Shown: positions 1 through 8,140 of the stretch, piece by piece
Layout of the letters: each line of letters opens with the position of its first letter
Position numbering within the stretch: position 1 is the first letter of the stretch
Origin: Chloroflexota bacterium
GTDB taxonomy: Bacteria; Chloroflexota; Anaerolineae; Anaerolineales; UBA4823
NCBI GenBank assembly: GCA_029265355.1
Contig: JAJUJL010000002.1
Span: 1 to 64,000, forward strand
Length of the DNA stretch: 64,000 nucleotides
Direction: 5' to 3'
Program-made: the position numbers and the translations under genes
Notes under the pieces: model-generated
What the model saw: only the letters and a program-made list of their open reading frames with translations
The model's database searches: none
Told to the model about the DNA's origin: nothing

Positions 1-183
1 GGGGGCTCACCACTTGGTTTCGGGGGGGGTTGTGTCTCGGGGGTTTTTTTCCAATGTTTGAAATTTTTTTTATTTGTTAGTTTGTGTTTTTTTTGGGGGG
101 GGCCCCCCCCCCCAAAACACACCAAAACCCACCCGAAATGTGTAACGCCTGTGGGTATTGACCATCATTTGGAGGGACTCGTG
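1..183. other. Low-complexity, G/T-biased contig-end sequence
   Basis: The first ~110 bases are dominated by runs of G and T and then switch abruptly, at about 103-115, from a G run to a C run followed by an A/C-rich stretch. The two sides are rough reverse complements (T/G-rich left, C/A-rich right). This looks like a fold-back or low-quality assembly end, not biology. From about 150 the sequence is ordinary and includes the ribosome binding site GGAGG at 171-175 for the next gene. An open frame runs through from 58, but its first part is a translation of the homopolymers and I do not believe it. Confidence 0.6.
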
Positions 184-690
184 ATGCACAAGTTGGGATT
201 GTTCTTGCTGGTTATCAGTTGGTTGGTGAGCGGGTGCATGCCAGTTTCGCAGCAATTCGAGCCATCAGAGGCTCAACCCACGCCAGTTGAGAGTTTAACC
301 AGCGGCGAAGATAAACCTGTCAGTAGTGAAACCCCTGTCACAGGCAGCACCCGCTCACCGCTGGAGCCATTGCCTGATGAAGAAAAATTGTCGCGGGGAG
401 AGGTGTTTATCGATGGTTCACAGCTTCAGGTTTTGGAGAGCTTTCCAGTGCAGATTGTGTTGGTGGTCAACGGAACGCTGCCAACACCCTGCCACCAGCT
501 CCGCATGGTGATGAATCCGCCAGACGAAAAGAACCGAATTGATCTCGAGCTCTACTCATTGGTTGACCCAGACATGATGTGCGTGCAAATGCTGCAGTTC
601 TTTGAGGAGCGCATCAACCTGGGCAGCTTCCCCAGCGGAAATTACGAGATTTACCTGAACGGAGACAAGGTTGGCGATTTTACAAGCTAG
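184..690 (+). CDS. Small secreted lipoprotein of unknown function
   Basis: A 168-residue protein with a short basic N-terminus (MHK), a hydrophobic stretch and a lipobox ending VSGC, so residue 18 should be the lipidated cysteine and the protein should sit on the outer face of the membrane. Residues about 19-65 are rich in Pro, Ser, Thr and Glu and look like a disordered linker; the rest (about 75-168) is a small folded domain with four cysteine/proline-marked strands that I do not recognise. The start was chosen at ATG 184 because GGAGG lies 8 nt upstream; GTG 181 is the alternative. An upstream in-frame extension to 58 runs through the low-complexity end and was rejected. It converges on the PspC gene across a perfect hairpin. 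Confidence 0.75.
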   Translation: MHKLGLFLLVISWLVSGCMPVSQQFEPSEAQPTPVESLTSGEDKPVSSETPVTGSTRSPLEPLPDEEKLSRGEVFIDGSQLQVLESFPVQIVLVVNGTLPTPCHQLRMVMNPPDEKNRIDLELYSLVDPDMMCVQMLQFFEERINLGSFPSGNYEIYLNGDKVGDFTS

Positions 691-741
691 CAGCAAGAAG
701 AGCTTTACAACTGCAGCGGCGCTGCTCGAGCTTAACCAGAG

Positions 742-781
742 AACAGGTTGCAAATCCATGGGGGCGGATTTGCAACCTGTT
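742..781. terminator. Bidirectional hairpin terminator between convergent genes
   Basis: A perfect 16-bp inverted repeat (742-757 with 766-781) encloses an 8-nt loop. It lies between the stop of the lipoprotein gene (690) and the stop of the PspC gene (806), and the right side is followed by a short T-rich stretch. Its position and symmetry suit a terminator that works in both directions. Confidence 0.7.
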
Positions 782-805
782 TCGATTTGTGGGCATGCGT
801 CTAAA

Positions 806-1000
806 TCAGGCGCTGGGGATGATCAACCAGAGCAACAGATAGAGCAGGATGCCTGGAACGCCGCCAGGCAACAGGGCGATCAGAAATGCCAGGCGAAACC
901 AAAACGCGCTGATCCCAAAGAACTCACCGAGTCCTCCGCAGACGCCGAGGAAGATGCGGTTGCGGCGGGAACGGCGTAATGGGGCTCGACTTGTGGACAT
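806..1000 (-). CDS. PspC domain protein
   Basis: A 64-residue protein that is essentially one PspC domain. It starts with a basic stretch, followed by the typical motif IFLGVCGGLGEFFGI (residues about 16-30) and a hydrophobic C-terminal half ending in LLYLLLWLIIPSA, which forms the membrane segment. PspC proteins are small inner-membrane proteins linked to envelope stress responses; here no other phage-shock genes are nearby, so the specific role is unknown. The start at 1000 is supported by an AAAGGA Shine-Dalgarno about 10 nt upstream. Length is normal for stand-alone PspC-domain proteins. Confidence 0.85.
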   Translation of the reverse strand: MSTSRAPLRRSRRNRIFLGVCGGLGEFFGISAFWFRLAFLIALLPGGVPGILLYLLLWLIIPSA

Positions 1001-1166
1001 TGCGGTTTACTCCTTTAAGGTATTCTCTAGAAACCGTATCACTCATTTATACGCAAACTCAGCAGATTGGTTGCAAGATGGTAGCCTGGAAGAAAATAAG
1101 ATTAAACTGAGAATTTAAGATATTGCCAATCATCTAAGTTAGAATTTGTCTCATAGGATATTGCAG

Positions 1167-2555
1167 ATGAAACCGTCTCATGCGCAGTGGAAATACAATT
1201 TTCGCTGGTTTGCCCTGGCATTGTTGATGGCTGCGGCAAGCCTATCCTGTGCATTTGCCGAATCGCTGGTCTTGGGGGGAGTTGGAGCGAATGAGACGCC
1301 ACAGGTACCCACTGCCGCCCCAACTCTGCAAACTGGCGCAAGACAGACTGGCGAAGGCTCGATCGCCTATCTCGGCCTGGATGGAAATGTCTATACCATT
1401 GTTCCAGCAGGCGGGCAACCTCAGGCGATCACTGATGACGCCAACCTGGATGCATCGGAGGACTCCCCGCTCGCACTTTATGAGAGTCCCACCTGGTCTC
1501 CGGATGGTAGACGCCTGGCGATCTTGAAATACGCTGCGGTTGGCGGAGAACCTGTCACAGCCAGCCTTTTGGTGGTGGAGGCTGGATCTGGAGTTTCCAT
1601 CGAGGCCTTCTCCAGCAGAGAACACTTCCCGTTTTATCTCTCCTGGTCGCCAGATGGACAATATGTGACCTTGTTGAGCAATTCGCGCGGCTCATCTTCC
1701 CTGTTCTTGCACCTGGTGGATTCGGACGGAGAGGCGGATCGCATCTTGCACACAGGCCAGCCATTTTATTGGGATTGGTCACCCGATGGTCGGCGCATCA
1801 TAGTGCACACGGGCGGCAGCCGCGCCCAAAACCAGGCAGCGGCTCTCGGCGTGTTGGAACTGGCAAACAGGGCGGGCTTCAACGCCTTTGATCTGAATCC
1901 GTCTGATTTTCAATCGCCGGCCTGGGCGCCGCATGGAGAAGGCGTGATACTGGCGGTCGAGGCGGCGGGAGGTGAGCAAAACCTGGTGCTTGCCAGCGCA
2001 GAGGGCAAAATTCTGCGCAATCTGGCTGAATTTGATGGCGCAATTGCATTTGCCTGGTCTCCACGAGGTGAGTCCTTAGCCTATTCGATCCAAGATCCAT
2101 TCGCTTCTCAGTTGGAGGCAAAATCGCTCAACCTGGTGTCTCCATTTACGGATGAGGCGGCGGAAGAATTGTTTCGCGGGCCGGTGCTGGCCTGGTTTTG
2201 GTCGCCAGATGGGCAAAAGATCGCTTGCTTCATGCTGGTCAACAGCATGGGGAAGGGAGGCGATCGGGTAGCCCAAACCCGAGAACAATTGCGTATGGGG
2301 TTATTTGTGTACGATCTTCGACTGCGCCGATCTCAGCAACTGGCATTGTTTCGCCCCACGGAGAGTTTTTTGGAAGTTGTCCCATTCTTTGACCAGTACC
2401 AGCGCTCCAGCACTTTCTGGTCGCCCGATTCTCGCCGCCTGGTGTTCGCCGCCCAAGAAACGAGTGGGGTTGAAGGAATCTATGTGGTGGCAGCCGACGG
2501 CAGCCAGGCGCCAGTAAAGATCGCGGAGGGGGTGATCGCTTTTTGGTCCAGGTAG
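1167..2555 (+). CDS. PD40 (TolB-like) beta-propeller lipoprotein
   Basis: A 462-residue secreted protein. The N-terminus has a hydrophobic segment and lipobox ASLSC, placing the lipidated cysteine at residue 28. The body holds about seven PD40/WD40-like blades marked by the motif W-S-P-D-G (for example TWSPDGRRLAIL, SWSPDGQYVTLL, DWSPDGRRIIVH, FWSPDGQKIACF, FWSPDSRRLVFA). Such propellers usually bind proteins or glycans; no enzyme residues are evident. ATG 1167 was chosen because AGGA lies about 8 nt before it; a TTG at 1146 in the same frame has no ribosome site. The gene ends 14 bp from the convergent methyltransferase gene. The same blade type recurs in the kinase at 32538-34817. Confidence 0.82.
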   Translation: MKPSHAQWKYNFRWFALALLMAAASLSCAFAESLVLGGVGANETPQVPTAAPTLQTGARQTGEGSIAYLGLDGNVYTIVPAGGQPQAITDDANLDASEDSPLALYESPTWSPDGRRLAILKYAAVGGEPVTASLLVVEAGSGVSIEAFSSREHFPFYLSWSPDGQYVTLLSNSRGSSSLFLHLVDSDGEADRILHTGQPFYWDWSPDGRRIIVHTGGSRAQNQAAALGVLELANRAGFNAFDLNPSDFQSPAWAPHGEGVILAVEAAGGEQNLVLASAEGKILRNLAEFDGAIAFAWSPRGESLAYSIQDPFASQLEAKSLNLVSPFTDEAAEELFRGPVLAWFWSPDGQKIACFMLVNSMGKGGDRVAQTREQLRMGLFVYDLRLRRSQQLALFRPTESFLEVVPFFDQYQRSSTFWSPDSRRLVFAAQETSGVEGIYVVAADGSQAPVKIAEGVIAFWSR

Positions 2556-2569
2556 CGAGCTTTGATCGT

Positions 2570-3217
2570 CTAATCCTTTATCTTTACAGCCACCAGAGTA
2601 CCATCCCCTGCCGGGTAAATCATGCTCAGTGCACGCTCATCGCCTGCCACGTGTTGGTTGAAGGCCTGGATGTGCAACGCGGCTGAATCGGCGGTCTCAG
2701 CATTTAATATTGCTCCACCGCGAAAAGCATTGTGCGCTGTAAAAACACCGCCGATGCGCAGATGTTGAATAGCCCAATCGTAACAATCGATATAGCTGGA
2801 TTTGTCGGCATCCACGAAGATGAAATCGAAAGGGCTGCTGTCTTCCAGGCCTGGTAATACGGCAGGCGCCTCTCCAACACGCACCTCCACGCATTGATCC
2901 AATTTCGCTATGTGCAGGTGCTGGCGGGCAATCTCGGCATGGTACGGATCCCTCTCAATCGTAATCAGGCGCCCTCCTGGCAGAAGCCCGCGGGCGATCC
3001 AGATCGCTGAATAGCCTCCCAGTGTGCCGATCTCGAGAGCGGTGTCCGCTCCGCACATCCTGGCTACAATTTGCAGGAAACGACCTTCTTCCGGGCGCAC
3101 ATTGAGAGGAGGCAGTCCCTTTTTGGGGGTGTTTTCTCTAGCAAACCTCAGGGCTTGATCTTCAATGGCGAACAAGCCTTCGTGATATCGACTGAGGTGG
3201 TGGTTATAGGTGGTCAT
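2570..3217 (-). CDS. Class I SAM-dependent O-methyltransferase
   Basis: A 215-residue protein of the caffeoyl-CoA/catechol O-methyltransferase family (Methyltransf_3). The SAM-binding motif I is seen as ALEIGTLGGYSAIWIA, followed by TIERDP (acidic residue after strand 2) and FDFIFVDADKSSYIDCYDWA, which holds the metal/substrate acidic motif VDADK. The length is typical. The start ATG at 3217 overlaps the stop of the upstream deacetylase gene as ATGA, which implies translational coupling; a longer frame upstream lies wholly inside the deacetylase gene and was rejected. Members methylate catechol-type hydroxyls with a divalent metal; the substrate here cannot be told from sequence. Confidence 0.87.
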   Translation of the reverse strand: MTTYNHHLSRYHEGLFAIEDQALRFARENTPKKGLPPLNVRPEEGRFLQIVARMCGADTALEIGTLGGYSAIWIARGLLPGGRLITIERDPYHAEIARQHLHIAKLDQCVEVRVGEAPAVLPGLEDSSPFDFIFVDADKSSYIDCYDWAIQHLRIGGVFTAHNAFRGGAILNAETADSAALHIQAFNQHVAGDERALSMIYPAGDGTLVAVKIKD

Positions 3218-4140
3218 GATGACTTCTGTGCAGTGGTAAACGCGGCGCTCAGCGATACGGCCAGGCGGATGGTTTGGAAATGGATATCTACGGTGTCCTC
3301 GATGCGTTTGCCGTAACCCCCGGAAAGTGTCACGGCGACCGGGACAGCATGCGCCTGGCATAGTGAGAATACCAGGCGATCCCGTTGTTGCAAGCCGGCT
3401 TTGCTGACGGCCAGCCTCCCCAGGCTGTCGCCGCTGTATGGATCAGCCCCTGCCAGGAATATTGCCAGTTCTGGATGAAAAGCCTCCAGGGCGTGACGCA
3501 CACCGTTTTCAACGGCGGTGAGATATTCGACATCGCCAGCGCCATCAGGCAGGGCGATATCCAGGTCAGATGGCTCTTTGTGAAAAGGGAAGTTCTTCTC
3601 GCCATGCACCGAGAAGGTGAACACGCTGGGATCATCCCTGAAAATCGAAGCGGTGCCGTTGCCCTGGTGAACATCGCAGTCCAGTATGGCGATCCTGGCA
3701 GCGCGCCCTTCTGCCTGCATGGCGCGAGCAGCAACTGCAACGTCGTTGAATACACAGTAGCCTTCCCCGTGGTCTGCGTAAGCATGATGAGTGCCGCCGG
3801 CCAGGTTGGCAGCGATACCATGCTGCAGCGCAGCCCGGCAGGCGGCAATCGTACCACCAACTGAGCGCCGGGAACGCTCAACCAGTTCGATCGACCAGGG
3901 AAAGCCAATGCGACGCATCTCGCGCTCCGTGATCTCCCCTGTTACCAGCCGGTTAAGGTAGTTTGCCTGGTGCACGCGCAGCAACTCCTCATCGCTGGCT
4001 GGTTCAGCTACCCGCAGATTGCTTGCCGGTACCAGGCGCTGCTCCAGGATACGCTGCCTGAGCAGGGTATATTTTTCGGCAGGGAAACGATGCCCTTCTG
4101 GGAGGGGGAGGGTGAAACGATCGCTGTAGAAGAGTTGCAT
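3214..4140 (-). CDS. HDAC-family deacetylase (AcuC/APAH-like)
   Basis: A 308-residue zinc amidohydrolase of the histone deacetylase superfamily. The charge-relay histidine pair is in AGGTHHAY (H118, H119), zinc ligands fit D156 and H158 in ILDCDVHQGNG and D233 in LAGADPYSGD, and the tyrosine loop is SGGYGKR (Y276). Bacterial relatives remove acetyl groups from acetyl-CoA synthetase or from acetylated polyamines; which applies here is not visible. The gene is first of a coupled pair with the O-methyltransferase downstream (4-nt overlap) and lies 38 nt after the nitroreductase gene. No clear ribosome site precedes the ATG. Confidence 0.88.
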   Translation of the reverse strand: MQLFYSDRFTLPLPEGHRFPAEKYTLLRQRILEQRLVPASNLRVAEPASDEELLRVHQANYLNRLVTGEITEREMRRIGFPWSIELVERSRRSVGGTIAACRAALQHGIAANLAGGTHHAYADHGEGYCVFNDVAVAARAMQAEGRAARIAILDCDVHQGNGTASIFRDDPSVFTFSVHGEKNFPFHKEPSDLDIALPDGAGDVEYLTAVENGVRHALEAFHPELAIFLAGADPYSGDSLGRLAVSKAGLQQRDRLVFSLCQAHAVPVAVTLSGGYGKRIEDTVDIHFQTIRLAVSLSAAFTTAQKSS

Positions 4141-4178
4141 GGAGGGAGAATAACGCTCGAACAGGACAAGCGCCAGGC

Positions 4179-4691
4179 TTACCAGCGGTCCTGGTGGATG
4201 AAGTCAGACAACGGCTTGCGACCGCCAGCTCGAGGCGAGCGCGTCAGCACCTGTTCGTCGGCGGGATAACCGAAGGAGATGGCAATGCGCAGGTGTAAAT
4301 CCTGGGGAAATCCCAAAACCTGGCGGGCCTTTTCCGCCTGGTAGATCGAGGCCAGGCAGGAGCCGACGCCCAGCTCCCAGGCTGCCAATTGCATATAGGC
4401 GGCAGCCTGGCCGACGTCAAACATCGTTTGGAACTTTTCGGCTGGATCGGGATGGATTATGGCAACGCCCAGCGCGGCGCCTGCCAGGTGTCCCGCCCAA
4501 TCGCCACACTCGGAAAGCTGCTTCAGGATTTCTTTGTTGGTGATCGCAATGAAGTGCCAGGGTTGGGTATTTTTGGAGGATTGCGCCCGGCGCCCCGCGT
4601 TCAGGATGGCGCGTATGGTGGCTTCGGGAAGGGGGGTTTCTTTAAAATTGCGCACGGCGCGCTTGAAACGGATAGCATCTGATACGTTCAC
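4179..4691 (-). CDS. Nitroreductase-family FMN oxidoreductase
   Basis: A 170-residue nitroreductase-fold protein. The N-terminal MNVSDAIRFKRAVRNF motif with the flavin-binding RAVR, the ARRAQSSKNTQPWHF stretch (residues about 33-47) and the C-terminal ISFGYPADE segment are typical of the short NfnB/BluB-like group. Such enzymes use FMN and NAD(P)H to reduce nitro compounds, quinones or related acceptors. The length matches single-domain members. Translation appears to start at GTG 4691, with GGA about 11 nt upstream. It precedes the deacetylase gene on the same strand by 38 nt and may share its transcript. Confidence 0.85.
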   Translation of the reverse strand: MNVSDAIRFKRAVRNFKETPLPEATIRAILNAGRRAQSSKNTQPWHFIAITNKEILKQLSECGDWAGHLAGAALGVAIIHPDPAEKFQTMFDVGQAAAYMQLAAWELGVGSCLASIYQAEKARQVLGFPQDLHLRIAISFGYPADEQVLTRSPRAGGRKPLSDFIHQDRW

Positions 4692-4730
4692 AGCAAATCA
4701 TCCTTTCCAGGCTGATCAATTTTATCATCA

Positions 4731-5636
4731 CTAAGCCGCGGTCACGCCTCCCGCGACGACCAGTGCACCGCCCAGCATGACCTGCCAGGTGAGCGACTCG
4801 CCCAGAAATATCGCTCCCAACAATGCTCCATACACCACCAGCATATTGTAGAAAGCCATTGCCTGGCCAGGACCAACGCGGCGGATGCCCTCGTTCCATG
4901 CCAGGAAGCTGATCACCGTGGGAAAGATGCCAATGTAAAGTGCTCCCAGCAGCACCGGCATGGTGGGTGTGAAAGAGACAGATCGCAGCTCCATGCCTCC
5001 CGCCAACAGCAAAAACGGCACTGCCATCCAGGTTGAGAGGGCGGTTGCCGAGAAGGTAGAGCGAGTTTGGATTGCCAGGCGCGCCAGCACTGAGTACAGA
5101 CCCCACAACGCCGAGGCAACCAGAGCCATCACATCGCCTGGGTTTACCTGCGCCTGCCCGCCCGGCGCCAGCGCTTCTGTGCCAATCACGAAAGCGACGC
5201 CGACCAGTGAAATGATCATCCCAATCACCGATTTGAGCTGCACCTTCTGGCGCAGTAGCACGGCCGAGAAGAGCAGTGTAAACAAGGGGCCGGTGGCGAT
5301 GATCAAAGCTGCATGGGCGGCAGTGGTGAACTTCAACCCCTGGTAGAGCAGGATCGGAAAGGCAAATACACCGCTCAGCCCCATGCCTGCCAGTATGACA
5401 TAATGCCTCGGCGTGTGGCTGATACCGGTGACGCCTGCCGGGGTGGGCGCTCGATTTCCGGTCATTGCCTGGAATAAAAGCGCATAGATCAGGCCGCCCA
5501 CCAAAAAGCGGGCTGCGCTGAGCGTCACCGGACCGATTTCATCGCGCATTGCTCGACCCAGGGCGATATTGCTTGCCCAGAAGAGGGTGGCTAAATTGAC
5601 CAGGAGATAGGCGCTAATTTTGCTGCGCAGGCTCAT
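4731..5636 (-). CDS. EamA/DMT-family transporter
   Basis: A 301-residue protein with about ten hydrophobic helices arranged as two five-helix EamA repeats. Typical features are NLATLFWASNIALGRAM near the N-terminus, the RFLVGG turn (about residue 46) and the second repeat beginning GDVMALVASALWGLYSVLAR. Drug/metabolite transporters of this type export or import amino acids, nucleosides or other small solutes; no substrate can be assigned. ATG 5636 is preferred to the TTG at 5639. The gene is followed after 39 nt by the nitroreductase gene on the same strand. Confidence 0.87.
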   Translation of the reverse strand: MSLRSKISAYLLVNLATLFWASNIALGRAMRDEIGPVTLSAARFLVGGLIYALLFQAMTGNRAPTPAGVTGISHTPRHYVILAGMGLSGVFAFPILLYQGLKFTTAAHAALIIATGPLFTLLFSAVLLRQKVQLKSVIGMIISLVGVAFVIGTEALAPGGQAQVNPGDVMALVASALWGLYSVLARLAIQTRSTFSATALSTWMAVPFLLLAGGMELRSVSFTPTMPVLLGALYIGIFPTVISFLAWNEGIRRVGPGQAMAFYNMLVVYGALLGAIFLGESLTWQVMLGGALVVAGGVTAA

Positions 5637-5701
5637 CAATGCAGGTTTGGCTGTCTTGGAAGTCTGGATAGTTGGGTTGTATTGGTTACTGCTGGCAGCG
5701 C

Positions 5702-6412
5702 CTAGCGCGCCTGGATCGTGATCAAGACGACACTGCGGCCATCCACCGGATTGCGGGTGATGGTCACCGTAGCGAGCCGGTCGGGCTTTTCAAAGCGCAA
5801 GATGGTGGTTTGGGCGGTTTCGATCCAACCACTGGAAGCCTGCACCCAGCCGTTGGCTGGCATCTGCTGCTTGTAAAAATCCACCACCTGAGCATATTCG
5901 ATGGGGGTGATATAGGATACCAGTTCTAAAGATTTGACAAAAGCATCCTTTTCACCATCCACGATGGGCACGTCTGGGGGCAGATTTCCCAGGCTGCCAG
6001 CTACCTGGGTAGCGTAGGCCTGGGCCGTGGCCATTGCAGAGGGTCCCTGCTGGGTGGCAAAGGCCTGTGCGGTTGCAATGGCCGCCGGACCTTGTTCTGT
6101 GGCGAAAGCCTGGGCAGTGGCGAGTGCAGAAGGGCCTTGTTCGGTAGCAAAGGCCACCGCGGTCTCCAACAGCCCGGACTCGCCAGCCAGGGTAGCCAGG
6201 GCTTGAGCGGTCTCCAGCCAACCAGCGCCTCCCACCTGAGTGCCGACCGCTCCCAGGGTAGCGAGCAGGTCTCGGCCTTGCGAGACGCTGGTTGCAACAG
6301 CTTGCACCGTCTCACGGGCATCGCCAACACGATTGATGGCATTGCAAGACAGGCTTGCAGCCATCAAAACGATGATGGCAAGCCAGGCTATCCGATATCT
6401 TCGAGGCTTCAT
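5702..6412 (-). CDS. Lipoprotein with 15-residue Ala/Thr/Gln repeats
   Basis: A 236-residue lipoprotein. After the hydrophobic signal the lipobox ASLSC puts the lipidated cysteine at residue 23. Residues about 67-137 are a tandem array with a 15-residue period and consensus A-T-A-Q-A-F-A-T-E-Q-G-P-S-A-x; its alanine-rich pattern suggests a helical or coiled stalk. The C-terminal domain (about 148-236) has a DFYKQQMPANGW motif and ends in beta strands. I know no function for it. The start is supported by AGGAGG five nt upstream and by a TATAAT box at 6450-6455. Bacterial lipoproteins of this pattern often anchor a small domain away from the membrane, but that is inference. Confidence 0.75.
   Translation of the reverse strand: MKPRRYRIAWLAIIVLMAASLSCNAINRVGDARETVQAVATSVSQGRDLLATLGAVGTQVGGAGWLETAQALATLAGESGLLETAVAFATEQGPSALATAQAFATEQGPAAIATAQAFATQQGPSAMATAQAYATQVAGSLGNLPPDVPIVDGEKDAFVKSLELVSYITPIEYAQVVDFYKQQMPANGWVQASSGWIETAQTTILRFEKPDRLATVTITRNPVDGRSVVLITIQAR
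6002..6214 (-). repeat. Tandem 45-bp coding repeats
   Basis: This stretch encodes about five copies of a 15-residue unit (one copy 16) within the lipoprotein gene. The best copies read ATAQAFATEQGPAAI, ATAQAFATQQGPSAM and ATAQAYATQVAGS. The nucleotide copies are diverged but recognisable, so the array grew by in-frame duplication. Confidence 0.75.
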
Positions 6413-6706
6413 CCATACCTCCTGATGAGATAAAGTTTTCGCCTGCTCATTATAACTTGTTATCCACGGTCAAATTTTTTGATGTGCTCTTTATCAAGCT
6501 CTTGCACCATTCTCGGCACTTCAATGGTGCGGACATGACAGTTTGCTTCGGAAGAAGATGGGCGAAGCCTCGTTGAGTCGCTCACCGTGACACCGCCTGT
6601 CATGGCGGATCCGGCAATCGGCGCCGGCTGAAGCAATCTTCCATGAATCCGGCAACGCTTGGGCAAGGAGAATTGTTTGGGGTATCGCGATGGAATCCCC
6701 TTGATC
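6413..6706. other. Intergenic region with a promoter for the repeat lipoprotein
   Basis: About 294 nt between two minus-strand genes. Near the lipoprotein end a minus-strand TATAAT (6450-6455) lies 37 nt before the start codon, with TTGACC a little too close upstream (13-nt spacer) to be a standard -35 box. The remainder has scattered short inverted repeats but no long hairpin, no repeat array and no convincing reading frame. Confidence 0.4.
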
Positions 6707-7120
6707 TCAGGCCGTCGGTTCGGGTATGGGCAGCTCAACTGCGCACCATGGACAGCGCGCTGATTGGTAACCGGTCCAATCCAATTCAGACTGCATGGCA
6801 AGCACCGGGCCTCCGCACATGGGGCAAACATCGGGCAGCAGCGCAGTGCTGTGGGCTGGCGGTGTGGGCGAGTAGCCTTCGCCCAGGGCAGGCGGAATAC
6901 CGGCCTCAGCTTCCGGGGTGGAGCCTGATTCTTCCACAACGGGTGTTGTCGCTGGCATATCCACCCTGGCTGGGGTGTCTTCAGGGATCATTGCATTGGC
7001 AAGCATGCTCAGGCCGATCAAAATCAAAATTCCAGGCCACCAAAAACCTGTCAGCAACAGCACACCGATGCCGATCAGCCAGATTCCCGATTGTACAGTT
7101 TTTCGATCCATAGCTACCAT
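6707..7120 (-). CDS. Small membrane protein with C-terminal zinc ribbon
   Basis: A 137-residue protein. Near the N-terminus a helical hairpin (WLIGIGVLLLTGFWWPGILILIGLSMLA written in parts: IGIGVLLLTGFW and PGILILIGLSML) resembles the LiaF/DUF5668-type membrane segment. A Pro/Glu/Thr-rich linker follows, and the end carries a four-cysteine zinc ribbon, CPMCGG and CPWC about 27 residues apart. Function is unknown; the layout suggests a membrane-anchored binding module. ATG 7120 is chosen because AGGA lies about six nt upstream; the longer frame upstream is not supported and the ATG at 7111 is too far from the ribosome site. Confidence 0.7.
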   Translation of the reverse strand: MVAMDRKTVQSGIWLIGIGVLLLTGFWWPGILILIGLSMLANAMIPEDTPARVDMPATTPVVEESGSTPEAEAGIPPALGEGYSPTPPAHSTALLPDVCPMCGGPVLAMQSELDWTGYQSARCPWCAVELPIPEPTA

Positions 7121-7194
7121 CCGTTTCCTGTCCAGATTTCTGCAGTTGGCAGGTGAGAAAATACACCCTGGTCGGAGTCGCAATCTACAATATT

Positions 7195-8127
7195 CTACGC
7201 AGAAAACGGAAAAACAGCGCGAGCCAATCTCTCCAATCCTACGAGATCGTCGAGCTCCAGCCATTGCAACATGATGCACTGTACACCGGCTTGTTGGAAT
7301 GGCAGCAGCACTTCACGAACATCATCGGGTGAAGCGGCAACCGCGCCGCGCTGGCGCAGGCTGGTAACGGTGTGACGCCCTCGAAAACGCTGGGCAACAG
7401 CTTGCTCCAGGGCACCGTGGTCGCGAGCAAATATGCAGGCTGTCATCAAGCTGCGGCGGACTTGCCCGGGCTGGCGCCCAGCCTGGAGCAGCAATTCGTC
7501 TAGCCTGGCGCTCAGGCGCGCAAATTCTTGGGGAGGCATCAAGAACCCATTCCACTCATCGCCATATTGAGCTACCAGGGGAAGCGTCCACTTTGCACTG
7601 ACACCTCCGATGATGATGGGCGGTCCGCCTGGTCGCGCTGGGCGAGGCAGCAAAATGGCATCTTGTAGGCGGTAGTACCGTCCACTGAAATCAACGGGTT
7701 GGTCGCTCTTCAACAAACGGGTGATCACCTCCAGTCCTTCCTGGAAGCGTGCGAAACGGTCGGGCACAGCGAGCAAGTCCCAGCCGTAGTTCGTGTGCTC
7801 GCGTTCCTGCCAGCCCGCGCCCACGCCCAATCGTAGCCGTCCGCCTGACAGGTCGTCGACGGCGGCAGCCATGCGGGCGGTCATCGTCGGGTGACGAAAT
7901 GAGACGGGTGAGACCAGGGGACCAAATTCGATCCGCCGGGTATGGCTTGCCAGCCAGGTCAATGAGACCCAAAGCTCGAGCGAGTCCAGGTCGGGCGGCT
8001 CGCTGTTGGTATAGTGATCCGAGCGGTATAAGCCAGCAAATCCCAGGTCTTCAACCGCCTGTGCGATGCGTTGCCAGCGGGGCCAGTTCAAACCATTTTG
8101 ACCTTCTACCATAATGGCGATTTCCAT
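7195..8127 (-). CDS. LLM-class flavin-dependent oxidoreductase
   Basis: A 310-residue TIM-barrel protein of the luciferase-like monooxygenase family, most like the F420-dependent group. Typical elements are MEIAIMVEGQNGLNWPRW at the start, GFAGLYRSDHY (residues about 30-40), FGPLVSPVSFRHPTMTARMA and LGVGAGWQEREH. The cofactor could be FMN or F420 and the substrate is unknown. The start is set at ATG 8127 because AGGAG sits six nt before it; the ATG six nt earlier would touch the ribosome site. It lies 13 nt downstream of the Lon-like protease gene and is probably cotranscribed. Confidence 0.87.
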   Translation of the reverse strand: MEIAIMVEGQNGLNWPRWQRIAQAVEDLGFAGLYRSDHYTNSEPPDLDSLELWVSLTWLASHTRRIEFGPLVSPVSFRHPTMTARMAAAVDDLSGGRLRLGVGAGWQEREHTNYGWDLLAVPDRFARFQEGLEVITRLLKSDQPVDFSGRYYRLQDAILLPRPARPGGPPIIIGGVSAKWTLPLVAQYGDEWNGFLMPPQEFARLSARLDELLLQAGRQPGQVRRSLMTACIFARDHGALEQAVAQRFRGRHTVTSLRQRGAVAASPDDVREVLLPFQQAGVQCIMLQWLELDDLVGLERLARAVFPFSA

Positions 8128-8140
8128 GTTCATCTCCTGG

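Noticed and set aside
58-183. An N-terminal extension of the first lipoprotein.
   Set aside because: It would translate homopolymer runs of doubtful quality, and a GGAGG site with ATG 184 and a lipobox fits far better.
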